From the NCBI GenBank assembly GCA_945881965.1, contig CAMCVS010000005.1, forward strand, positions 124,001 through 188,000: a DNA stretch of 64,000 nucleotides, in the 5' to 3' direction. Positions 31,636-41,100 of this stretch are shown in pieces (within the stretch, counting starts at the first letter, position 1; each line of letters begins with the position of its first letter). A model generated the notes under the pieces. That model did no database searches. It was given only the letters and a program-made list of their open reading frames with translations, and had not been told where the DNA came from. Source of the DNA: Paracoccus haematequi (GTDB lineage Bacteria > Pseudomonadota > Alphaproteobacteria > Rhodobacterales > Rhodobacteraceae). A program made the position numbers and the translations under genes.

Positions 31636-32808
31636 ATGGAACCGCTTTCCACGTTCGAGATCATCGGCATGTGCCTGTGGCAGTTGGGCCCGGTCTGGGT
31701 GGCACTGGTGCTGACCTTTGTGCTGTCGATCCGGTTCAAGCGGCGGCTGGGATTGTATGGCAAGCTGTTCGACAACCCGGTCGGCATGGTGGGCTTTGCG
31801 CTGGTGATGTTCTGGGTCTATGCGGCGGTGTTTGCGGGCGGGTTCGGCTGGATGGTCACGCATGACACGCTGTCGCAGTTTTCCGGCATGAAGAACAAGC
31901 TGCCCGGCACGCCTTTGGTGGGCGCCGGACCGGACGCCTATCCGTATTTCCTGCTGGGGGGCGACAACCTTGCCCGCGACGTCTGGAGCCGGATGTTGGT
32001 CGGGTCCTGGGAGGTGATCAAGATCGCGCCCTTTGCGACGCTGTTCGCCTTTATGGTCGGCATCACGCTGGGGCTGCCAGCCGGGTATTATGGCGGCAAG
32101 CTGGACCTGGTGCTGTCGTTTCTGGCGAACCTGATCCTGGCCTTTCCGGTGATCTTGCTGTTTTACCTGCTGGTCACGCCCGAAATCGTCGAAACCGGCA
32201 TCCCGACCTATATGGCGGCGGTGTTGTTCCTGTTCCCGATCATCTTTGCCGTCGTGCTGATCAATTCGCGCTTCCACATTCAGCCCGCAACGCGGAACCT
32301 GTATGTGGCCATCGCGGCGGTTGTGGGCGGCTGGCTGTATCTGGGCATCGCCTGGGACGCCGATCCCCTTGGCATCATCAGCTTTCCGGCCAATCTCTTG
32401 GTGGTGTTCGTGTCGGTGGTGTTCGTCAACGCGCCGTCGGTGTTTCGGATCGTGCGTGGGTTGACGATGGACATCAAGACCCGCGATTACGTGGCCGCCG
32501 CCCAGACCCGTGGCGAGGCGGCGTGGTATGTGATGCTGTGGGAAATCCTGCCCAATGTGCGCGGACCGTTGATCGTCGATTTCTGTTTGCGCATCGGATA
32601 CACCACGATCCTGTTGGGAACGCTGGGGTTCTTCGGGTTGGGCCTGTCGCCCGAAAGCCCGGATTGGGGATCGACGATCAACGAAGGCCGCAAGCTGTTG
32701 TCGAGCTATCTGCACCCGGCGCTGGCACCGGCCTTTGCGCTGCTAAGCCTCGTGTTGGGGCTGAACCTGCTGGCGGACGGGTTGCGCGAAGAAAGCCTGA
32801 AGGACTGA
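31636..32808 (+). CDS. ABC transporter permease, DppC type
   Basis: The 390-residue protein is the second channel subunit, with the coupling motif DYVAAAQTRGEAAWYVMLWE and the DppC-type C-terminal segment LLGTLGFFGLGLSPESPDWG. It starts 7 bases after the previous stop. The protein is long for DppC (about 300) because of extra hydrophobic segments in the middle (FLFPIIFAVVLINSRFHIQP and following), which are typical of a roseobacter subgroup of this transporter. Confidence 0.92.
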   Translation: MEPLSTFEIIGMCLWQLGPVWVALVLTFVLSIRFKRRLGLYGKLFDNPVGMVGFALVMFWVYAAVFAGGFGWMVTHDTLSQFSGMKNKLPGTPLVGAGPDAYPYFLLGGDNLARDVWSRMLVGSWEVIKIAPFATLFAFMVGITLGLPAGYYGGKLDLVLSFLANLILAFPVILLFYLLVTPEIVETGIPTYMAAVLFLFPIIFAVVLINSRFHIQPATRNLYVAIAAVVGGWLYLGIAWDADPLGIISFPANLLVVFVSVVFVNAPSVFRIVRGLTMDIKTRDYVAAAQTRGEAAWYVMLWEILPNVRGPLIVDFCLRIGYTTILLGTLGFFGLGLSPESPDWGSTINEGRKLLSSYLHPALAPAFALLSLVLGLNLLADGLREESLKD

Positions 32809-32823
32809 GATTGCGGAGAGGTT

Positions 32824-32874
32824 TGGGGGGCCAGCCCCCCAAGCCCCCCGGAGTATTTGCAGCAAAATGAATGG
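32824..32874 (+). repeat. Dispersed intergenic hairpin repeat, copy D
   Basis: GGGGGGCCAGCCCCCC hairpin, then AAGCCCCCCGGAGTATTTGC and AGCAAAATGAATGGG. Unlike the other copies, it lies inside an operon, between the second permease and the ATPase gene, where the hairpin could affect mRNA processing. Confidence 0.8.
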
Positions 32875-32890
32875 GAACGGGGGCAAGGCC

Positions 32891-34972
32891 ATGGCCAAGG
32901 ATGCATATGACGGGCCGATCCTCGAGATCGAAAAGCTGTCGATCTCGTTCTTTACCCGGCTGCGGGAAATTCCGGCAGTGATGGATTTTTCGGTCACGGT
33001 CCAGCCCGGCGAGGCGGTGGGGCTGGTGGGCGAGTCTGGTTGCGGCAAGTCCACCGTGGCCTTGGGCATCATGCAGGACATGGGCCGCAACGGGCGCATT
33101 ACCGGCGGGACGGTGAAATTCAAGGGCCGCGATATGGCCACGCTGAGCCCGGATGAATTGCGCGCCATTCGCGGCAACGAGATCGCGATGATCTATCAGG
33201 AACCGATGGCGTCCTTGAACCCGGCGATGCGGATCGGGCAGCAGTTGATGGAAGTGCCGATGCTGCACGAGGGCGTGTCTGCCACCGAGGCACGGGCGCG
33301 CGCGTTGCAGGTGGTGGCAGATGTGAAACTGCCCGACCCTGAACGCATCCTGCGCGCCTATCCGCATCAGTTGTCGGGCGGCCAGCAGCAGCGCATCGTG
33401 ATCGCCATGGCGCTGATGTCAAAGCCCGCGCTGTTGATTTTGGACGAGCCGACCACGGCGCTGGATGTGACTGTCGAGGCGGCGATTGTCGAATTGGTGC
33501 GCGATCTGGGCAAAAAATACGGCACGTCTATGCTGTTCATCAGCCATAATCTGGGGTTGGTGCTGGAAACCTGCGACCGCATCTGCGTGATGTATTCCGG
33601 CGAGGCGGTGGAACGCGGTGCGGTGCGTGATGTGTTTGATACCATGCGCCATCCCTATACGCAGGCGCTGTTCCGGTCGATCCCGGTGCCGGGGGCGGAT
33701 AAAACCTCGCGCCCGCTGAAGGCGATCCCCGGCAATTTCCCCCTGCCCCATGAACGCCCGCAGGGCTGCAATTTCGGGCCGCGCTGCGATTATTTCCGCC
33801 CCGGCCTCTGCGATGCCGCCGATGTGGCGATGCAGCCGGTGGAGGCGGACGGCCTGCATGTGACGCGCTGTTTGCGCCATGCCGAGATCGACTGGGCCGC
33901 GCCGGTGGCCGCGTCGGATGTCCGCGCGCGGACTGCAATCGGTCCCGTGGTGCTGAAGGTCGATGACCTGCGCAAATACTATGAGGTCGCGGGCAATGCG
34001 CTGTTTGGCGGGGCGAAGCGCGTGGTGAAAGCCAACGAGACGATCAGCTTTGAGGCCCGCGAAAGCGAGACGCTGGCGATTGTGGGTGAATCTGGTTGCG
34101 GCAAGTCCACGCTGGCCAAGGTGCTGATGGGGCTGGAAACCGCCAGTTCCGGCAGGATCCTGTTGGATGGCGCGGAAATCCAGTCCACGCCGATTGCGGA
34201 ACGGTCCACGCAGACGGTGGCCGATGTGCAGATGGTGTTCCAGAACCCGTTCGACACGCTGAACCCGTCGATGACGGTGGGCCGCCAGATCATCCGTGCG
34301 TTGGAGGTGTTCGGCGTGGGCGCGGATGACGCCGCGCGGCGCGAGCGGATGCTGAACCTGCTGGATCTGGTGAAACTGCCACGCCAGTTTGCCGAGAGGA
34401 TGCCGCGGCAATTGTCCGGCGGGCAGAAGCAGCGCGTGGGGATCGCGCGCGCCTTTGCCGGGGGCGCGCGGATCGTGGTGGCGGATGAACCGGTGTCGGC
34501 GCTGGACGTCAGCGTGCAGGCCGCTGTGACCGATCTGTTGATGGATATCCAGCGCCGCGAAAAGACCACGCTGTTGTTCATCAGCCATGACCTGTCGATC
34601 GTGCGTTACCTGTCGGACCGGGTGATGGTGATGTATCTGGGCCATGTCGTCGAAATCGGCAGCACCGATCAGGTGTTCAGCCCGCCCTATCACCCCTATA
34701 CCGAGGCGCTGCTGTCCGCCGTGCCCATCGCCGATACCAAGGTCGAGAAAACCCACATCGTGCTGGAAGGCGACATTCCGTCGGCGATGAACCCGCCATC
34801 CGGCTGCCCGTTCCAGACCCGCTGCCGCTGGAAATCGCAGGTGCCGGGCAACCTGTGCGAAACCGAGGTGCCAGTGGCGCGCGATCTGGCCCCCGGCCAT
34901 CAGATCAAGTGCCATCTGGCGGATGACGTGTTGCAGCGAATGGAGCCGGTGATCAAGATCGCGGCCGAGTAG
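32891..34972 (+). CDS. Dipeptide-type ABC transporter ATPase, two fused domains
   Basis: The 693-residue protein fuses the DppD-like and DppF-like ATPases. The first Walker A is GESGCGKST at 47-55, with signature LSGGQQQR and Walker B ILDEPTTALD; the second set starts near residue 399 (GESGCGKST, LSGGQKQR, VADEPVSALD). Each half ends with the four-cysteine cluster of oligopeptide ATPases (GCNFGPRCDYFRPGLC and GCPFQTRCRWKSQVPGNLC). The start MAKDAYDGPILEIEKL is preferred; an ATG 24 bases upstream belongs to the dispersed repeat. It completes the importer encoded by the three preceding genes. Confidence 0.93.
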   Translation: MAKDAYDGPILEIEKLSISFFTRLREIPAVMDFSVTVQPGEAVGLVGESGCGKSTVALGIMQDMGRNGRITGGTVKFKGRDMATLSPDELRAIRGNEIAMIYQEPMASLNPAMRIGQQLMEVPMLHEGVSATEARARALQVVADVKLPDPERILRAYPHQLSGGQQQRIVIAMALMSKPALLILDEPTTALDVTVEAAIVELVRDLGKKYGTSMLFISHNLGLVLETCDRICVMYSGEAVERGAVRDVFDTMRHPYTQALFRSIPVPGADKTSRPLKAIPGNFPLPHERPQGCNFGPRCDYFRPGLCDAADVAMQPVEADGLHVTRCLRHAEIDWAAPVAASDVRARTAIGPVVLKVDDLRKYYEVAGNALFGGAKRVVKANETISFEARESETLAIVGESGCGKSTLAKVLMGLETASSGRILLDGAEIQSTPIAERSTQTVADVQMVFQNPFDTLNPSMTVGRQIIRALEVFGVGADDAARRERMLNLLDLVKLPRQFAERMPRQLSGGQKQRVGIARAFAGGARIVVADEPVSALDVSVQAAVTDLLMDIQRREKTTLLFISHDLSIVRYLSDRVMVMYLGHVVEIGSTDQVFSPPYHPYTEALLSAVPIADTKVEKTHIVLEGDIPSAMNPPSGCPFQTRCRWKSQVPGNLCETEVPVARDLAPGHQIKCHLADDVLQRMEPVIKIAAE

Positions 34973-35097
34973 TCGCGTCACGCAAAGTGCGGCCGAATAG
35001 CCGCGCCAGTTGCGACAGGTTTTGTCGGAAACGCGCTTGCCACCTGCCCGCGCTGGCGGGACTGTAGGGCAAAACCCCTGAAGCCGGAGTCTGTCTC

Positions 35098-37527
35098 ATG
35101 AAAACCACCACCCGCGTTGTCGTCATCGGGGGCGGCGTTGTCGGCTGTTCCGTGCTGTATCACCTGACCAAGCTGGGCTGGTCGGATGTGATGCTGATCG
35201 AGCGGTCGGAACTGACCTCGGGCAGCACATGGCACGCGGCGGGCGGGTTTCACACGCTGAACGGCGATACCAATATGGCGGCGTTGCAGGGCTATACCAT
35301 CCGGCTGTACAAGGAGCTGGAGGCCATTACAGGGATGTCCTGCGGGTTGCACCATGTGGGCGGCATCACCTTGGCCGATACGCAGGCGCGGTTCGAACAG
35401 TTGCAGGCGGAACGCGCCAAACACCGCTATATGGGGCTTGATACCGAGATATTGGGGCCTGCGGACATCGCCAAGCTGACCGATGGCATGGTCAACCTCG
35501 AAGGCATCATCGGCGCGCTGTATGATCCGCTGGATGGGCATCTGGACCCGTCAGGGACCACGCACGCCTATGCGAAAGCCGCGCGGATGGGTGGGGCCGA
35601 GATCGTGCTCCACACCCGCGTGTTGGAAACCAACCCGCGCGCCGACGGCACATGGGACGTGGTGACCGACAAGGGCACTGTGCATGCCGAACATGTGGTG
35701 AATGCGGCGGGCCTTTGGGCGCGCGAGGTGGGCGCGATGGCGGGCATCTATCTGCCGCTGTTGCCGATGGCGCATCAGTATCTGGTCACGGATGACATCC
35801 CGGAAATCATGAATTTCCTCAACACCGGCCGCGAGTTTCCCCATGTGATGGACCCCGGCGGCGAAAGCTATCTGCGGCAGGAAGGGCGGGGCCTTTGCAT
35901 CGGGTTCTACGAAAAACCCTGCGAGCCCTGGGCGCTGGACGGCACGCCGTGGAAATTCGGCCATGAGTTGCTGAACGAGAACTGGGACAAGATCGAGGAT
36001 TCCGTGGCCTTTGCCTATCGCCGGTTCCCGGTGCTGGAACGCTCGGGCGTCAAGCGGGTCATTCACGGCCCGTTCACCTTTGCCCCCGATGGCAACCCGC
36101 TGATCGGGCCGGTGCCGGGGCTGCGCAATTACTGGTCGGCTTGCGCGGTGATGGCCGGGTTCAGCCAGGGCGGCGGCATGGGGCTGGCGCTGGCGCAATG
36201 GATGATCCATGGCGAGGTGGAACGCGACCCGCGCGGGTTCGACGTGGCGCGCTTTGGCGATTGGACCACGCCGGGCTATACCGTGCCCAAGGTGATCGAA
36301 AACTATCAGATGCGGTTTTCCGTCAGCTATCCGAACGAGGAACGGCCCGCTGCGCGCCCGTTCCGCACCACGCCGATGTATGACACGTTCGACGCCATGG
36401 GCGCGGTCTGGGGTCAGCAATACGGGCTGGAAGTGGCGAATTACTTCGCTGTCGGCGATGAGCCGCGTTACGAGGAACCGACCTTCCGCCGCTCGAACGC
36501 CTTTGCGGCCACCGCGCGCGAGGTGGCGGCGGTGCGCGGCGCCGTTGGCATCAACGAATTGCAGAATTTCGGCAAATATCTGGTGACGGGGCCGAATGCG
36601 CGGGCCTGGCTGGACCGGATCATGGCGGGGCGCATCCCCGCGCCGGGGCGGCTGGCGTTGAACCCGATGCTGGCCCCGTCGGGCCGGATCATCGGTGATT
36701 TCACCGTGTCCTGTCTGAACGACCAGTCGTTCCAACTGACTGCCAGCTATGGCGCGCAGGGCATGCACATGCGCTGGTTCGAGAGCCACGAGGCGGCGGG
36801 TGTGCGCGTTGAAAACGTGTCCGACAGCCTGACCGGGTTCCAGATCGCGGGGCCACGCGCGCGCGACGTCTTGCAGGCCTGCACCCGCACCGACATATCC
36901 GATCTGGGCTTCATGCAAATCCGCAAGATGACCGTGGGCATGGCCGATTGTCTGGTGCAGCGTGTCAGCTACACCGGCGACCTGGGCTATGAAATCTTTT
37001 GCGACCCGATGGTGCAGCGGCAGTTGTGGCAGACGCTGACGGCGGCGGGTCAGCCGCATGGCATGGCCCCCTTCGGGATGCGGGCGATGATGTCCTTGCG
37101 GCTGGACAAGTTCTTTGGGTCATGGGGGCGCGAGTTCAGCCCGGATTACACGCCTGCGGAAACCGGGCTGGACCGGTTCATCGCGTGGAAGAAGAACAGC
37201 GATTTCATCGGGCGGGCGGCGGCCGAGGCGGAACGCGCCACCGGCCCTGCACGCCGTCTGCTGACCTTTGCGGTTGATGCGCAGGACGCCGATGTGGTGG
37301 CTTATGAACCGATCTGGATCGGGGATCAGGTCGTGGGGTTCTGCACCTCGGGCGGTTACGCGCATCACAGCGCGACGTCGGTCGCCTTTGGCTTTGTGCC
37401 CACGGAGAAGATCACCGATGACCTGACGGTCGAGATCGAGATCCTCGGCGAACGCCGCGCGGCGCGGCGGATCGTGACACCGCTGTTTGACGCGGATGGT
37501 GCGCGGATGCGCGCCAGTTTCGCCTGA
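35098..37527 (+). CDS. FAD-dependent oxidoreductase with GcvT domain, dimethylglycine/sarcosine dehydrogenase family
   Basis: The 809-residue protein has an N-terminal DAO-type FAD domain (VVVIGGGVVGCSVLYHL, residues 7-23) and a C-terminal folate-binding GcvT-like domain (about residue 430 to the end, with YTGDLGYEIF and SWGREFSPDYTPAETGLDRF). H46 in SGSTWHAAGG corresponds to the histidine that binds FAD covalently in dimethylglycine dehydrogenase. Such enzymes oxidatively remove N-methyl groups and pass them to tetrahydrofolate. It follows an ABC importer after a 125-base gap, so the importer may supply its substrate. Which N-methylated compound is used is unknown. Confidence 0.87.
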   Translation: MKTTTRVVVIGGGVVGCSVLYHLTKLGWSDVMLIERSELTSGSTWHAAGGFHTLNGDTNMAALQGYTIRLYKELEAITGMSCGLHHVGGITLADTQARFEQLQAERAKHRYMGLDTEILGPADIAKLTDGMVNLEGIIGALYDPLDGHLDPSGTTHAYAKAARMGGAEIVLHTRVLETNPRADGTWDVVTDKGTVHAEHVVNAAGLWAREVGAMAGIYLPLLPMAHQYLVTDDIPEIMNFLNTGREFPHVMDPGGESYLRQEGRGLCIGFYEKPCEPWALDGTPWKFGHELLNENWDKIEDSVAFAYRRFPVLERSGVKRVIHGPFTFAPDGNPLIGPVPGLRNYWSACAVMAGFSQGGGMGLALAQWMIHGEVERDPRGFDVARFGDWTTPGYTVPKVIENYQMRFSVSYPNEERPAARPFRTTPMYDTFDAMGAVWGQQYGLEVANYFAVGDEPRYEEPTFRRSNAFAATAREVAAVRGAVGINELQNFGKYLVTGPNARAWLDRIMAGRIPAPGRLALNPMLAPSGRIIGDFTVSCLNDQSFQLTASYGAQGMHMRWFESHEAAGVRVENVSDSLTGFQIAGPRARDVLQACTRTDISDLGFMQIRKMTVGMADCLVQRVSYTGDLGYEIFCDPMVQRQLWQTLTAAGQPHGMAPFGMRAMMSLRLDKFFGSWGREFSPDYTPAETGLDRFIAWKKNSDFIGRAAAEAERATGPARRLLTFAVDAQDADVVAYEPIWIGDQVVGFCTSGGYAHHSATSVAFGFVPTEKITDDLTVEIEILGERRAARRIVTPLFDADGARMRASFA

Positions 37528-37532
37528 ACAAC

Positions 37533-38117
37533 GTGATCCCGGTTGCGATACTGCTGCCTGCGGCGGGGGCGTCGTCGCGGATGCGCGGCGCGGACAAGCT
37601 GCTGGAAGATGTCGCAGGCCAGCCTTGCCTGCGGGTCATGGCGCAACGCGCGCTGGTGGTGACGCCGGTGGTGATCGTCACCCTGCCCGGCCCCGATCAT
37701 CCGCGCGCCTGCGCGCTGGATGGTCTGGCGGTGACGCGGGTGATGGTGCCGGATGCGGACCTCGGCATGTCGCGGTCATTGGTGGCGGGGGCGGCGGCAG
37801 TGCCGCCGGATCACGCGCTGATGGTGCTGCCCGCCGATATGCCGGGGATCACGGCGGCCAGCATGGCCGCCATCAGGACGGAACAGGACGGCAAAGCCGT
37901 CCTGCGCGGTGCCACGGCGGATGGCCGTCCCGGCCATCCGATCCTGTTCCCGGCGCATCTGCTGCCGCGCTTTGCGCGGCTGAACGGGGATCGGGGCGCA
38001 GCCCCGATCCTGTTGCAGCCTGATGTTACCACGCGGCTGATCGCCCTGCCGGGCGATCAGGCCACGCTTGACCTGGACACGCCCGAGGACTGGGCGGCGT
38101 TCCGCGCCCGCACTTAG
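37533..38117 (+). CDS. MobA-like nucleotidyltransferase (MocA-type)
   Basis: The 194-residue protein has the MobA-like NTP transferase fold. The nucleotide loop is LLPAAGASSRMRGADKLLED, VLPADMPGITAASMAAI gives the metal-binding aspartate, and GHPILFPAHLLP and DLDTPEDWAAF are family blocks. The closest type is MocA/CoxI-accessory, which makes molybdopterin cytosine dinucleotide. No molybdenum enzyme is in the window, so the target is unknown. It starts with GTG 5 bases after the oxidoreductase stop. Its stop overlaps that of the convergent giant gene. Confidence 0.8.
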   Translation: MIPVAILLPAAGASSRMRGADKLLEDVAGQPCLRVMAQRALVVTPVVIVTLPGPDHPRACALDGLAVTRVMVPDADLGMSRSLVAGAAAVPPDHALMVLPADMPGITAASMAAIRTEQDGKAVLRGATADGRPGHPILFPAHLLPRFARLNGDRGAAPILLQPDVTTRLIALPGDQATLDLDTPEDWAAFRART

Positions 38118-41100
38118 CCTACGAGCAGGCAGGCTTCATGCGCGCGCAGCGTCGGACGCGCCGCCGGATAGGTCACCTGACCGCCGAACACGACCAGTTC
38201 CGGGAACAGCTCGGCAATCTCGGCGCGCTGGTCGCAGTCGAACCCCTTCAGCGCCAGTTCACCGGGCTGGAAACTTTCGGACCACGCGCCGTCGCCGCAG
38301 ATGATCTCGTGGCGGTCGAACAGGATATGCACATAGGTCACATCCGCCGCCGCCTGCGACACGCCCGGCAGGCCCGTCAGGTTGACGGCGGCTGCCAGCA
38401 CCTCATCCTCGCCGAACCACAGCTGCGTGCGGGCGGAGGCCACCAGCATCCGGTGCTGCGGTGACACGGTCAGCGCGCGTTCGGGCAGGTTCGGGCCCAG
38501 CGAACCGGGCTGGAACGTGACAGGAGCCAGATGCGGACGCGCCGTGGTTTCGGCCTGCGTCAGCCGCCGCGCGCCGACCCAGCGGACCGCCTGCAACCCG
38601 TTGTCGCGCGTCAGCACCAGATCGCCCGCCTTGATGTCTGCCGCGCGCACCTCGCCACGCGGGGTCTTGATCCGGGTGTCAGCGGTAAAGCACGGCACAT
38701 AGTTCTCGATCTCGCTGAAGCTCATCTGATCGACAGTGACGCCCGCGCTGTCGCGGAAGAACACCGTGCCGGCCTGCGGGTCGCCGATGTCAAACTCGAC
38801 ATACAGCGATCCGCCCGGTAGCGCGGCCCCGGTCATGTCCAACGTATCGTTGTCGTCGCCGCCATTGCCACCATCAACGGTGTCGCCCGCGCCACCGAAA
38901 ATCGTGTCGGCGTCGTCGCCGCCCGCGATGCTGTCCGCGCCTGCCCCGCCGGTCAGCGTATCGGCCCCGGTTCCGCCCAGCAGCGTGTCTGCGCCATCGC
39001 CGCCGGACAGGCTGTCGGCCCCGGCCCCGCCGGACAGCAGGTTGTTCTGGCTGTCGCCAAGAATGGTGTCGTTGCCGCCGCCGGTCGTGATGTTCTCGAC
39101 CGCTGTATAGACCTGCGTTCCGATCGTGCCGTCGGCAACGTTGCCGGTCGTCATGTTGACGGTCAGATTGCGGTCATCGGCGGGCAACAGTTCGAGCGTG
39201 TCGATGCCATCGCCGCCATCGATGTTGTCGTTGCCGTTGAAGGCACCGCCGACGCGGATGGTGTCATTGCCCAGACCGCCGATCAACAGGTTCGGCCTGT
39301 CGTTGATGTCGTTGCCATCCGTAATCAGCAGGTCGTCGCCATCACCACCATCAAGCGTGTCGCGCCCGTCGCCGCCGTTCAGCGTATCATTGTTGGCCCC
39401 GCCCCAAAGCTCGTCATCGCCAGCGCCGCCTGTCAGCGAATCGTTCCCTGCGTCACCGGTGACGATGTCGTTGCCCAGCCCCGCGTTCACGGTATCGTCG
39501 CCATCATTGGCGTTGATGGTGTCGTTCAGACCGTCAGTGCCGTCGATCTGATCCCCGGCAAGGTCGGTAAAGCCGACGTCCATCAGCTCGGCCGTCGCGG
39601 CGCCATCGACCGGACCGGCCGAGGGCATCCCAAGCGATTCCAGCCAGGCAATCTGATTGGTCGCGGGCGGCTGCACACCTGCCAGCGTGACCGATGTACC
39701 ATCCGGGAAGGTCAAGACCGTATCGCCCGACCCATCGCCGACCGTATCGCTGACCGTCACATCCCAGGCGTTGATGGCAAAGCCACCCAGATCGGTCATG
39801 CCAGCGACGTTGATCTGGTCGCGCGGCGAGAAGGTGCCGTTGCCGTTGTCAATCGGGGCTTCGAACCCGGTGATCGTGTCATCGCCGCGCCCATTGTCCA
39901 GGACGATGACATCAACCGCCAAATCTGCCGCGCCGATATCAAAGCGGTCGTTGCCCGCGCCACCTGCGACGGTATCAGCCCCCGCGCCGGTCGCCACGTT
40001 CAGCGGTCCGGTGGCCAGCGCGCCCTGCACCGCGTCGGCAGCATCGGTCAGCACCAGGTTTTCAACCTGGGAAAACGTGACCTGATCGCCAGAGACAGTT
40101 CCCGTCAGGGTGCCGGCCTCGGTCCCGACAAGGGCGACGGTCACGCCTTCGTTGGTGATGGCCGACGCATCCAGCGTGTCGCCCAGCGTCTCGCCAGCCT
40201 CGCCAGCGGTCAGGGCATCATTGCCAAAGCCGTTTTCCAGCACGACAAGATCGTCGCCGTCGCCGCCGGTCACGAAATCATTGCCGGTGCCGCCCAACAG
40301 CGTGTCGTTGCCGGGGTCGCCTTGCAGGTTGTCGTTGCCCGCGCCGCCCACCATGCTGTCATTGCCGGTGTAACCCCAGAGCGTGTCATTGCCGGTGCCG
40401 CCCAGGATGGTGTCATCGCCCGCGCCGGACCCCAGATACATGCCCTGCGTGGTGGCCGTCGCGTCCATCAGGTCATTGGTCGCGGTGAAGGTATCCAGAT
40501 TGATCCGTTCGATTTCCGAGAAGGTGATGGTGCTGCCATCGGCCGTGATCGTGCCTGTCTCGTTCGCGGACACGATGACCGTGACCGGGCCGGTGCTGTC
40601 GACGTCGATCCAGTCGCGCGCACCGTTCTCGTCGGCCTCGCCGCCGATGATGGTGTCGTCGCCCTGACCGCCATCGACATGGAACGCGTCGTCGCCATCG
40701 CCGCCTTCCAGCAGGTCATTGCCGATGCTGCCGATCAGGTTGTCGTCGCCCGTGCCGCCCTGCAACGTGTCGTTGCCGCCGCCGCCATTCAGCACGTCAT
40801 CGCCTGCGCCGCCGTCGACAAGGTCAGCGCCAGCAAAGCTGGAAATCGTGTCGTTGCCATCATTGCCGAAAATGGTGTCGTTGACCCCGTCGGCCCCGTC
40901 CACCGCATCGCCTTGCGCATCGACAAAGCCGGTGGTGATGGCATCGTTCCCGGCGGTGCCGTCCACCGGGCCGGGAAGGCCCAAGGCGTTCAGCGCGGCG
41001 GGCGAATTGATCGCCAGCGGATCGACCCCGATCAGGGTCAGCGTCTCGCCTCCGGGGAACAACAGCCGCGCATTGCCCGCACCGTCGTCAATCACGAACA

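Noticed and set aside
34961-35007. Short imperfect duplication of GCGGCCGAGTAGTCGCG
   Set aside because: A 17-base near-repeat beside the ATPase stop codon; too short and isolated to assign a role.
38114-38700. Possible intein in the first giant gene
   Set aside because: The Hint domain runs to the C-terminus with no downstream extein and no homing endonuclease insert, so protein splicing is not expected.
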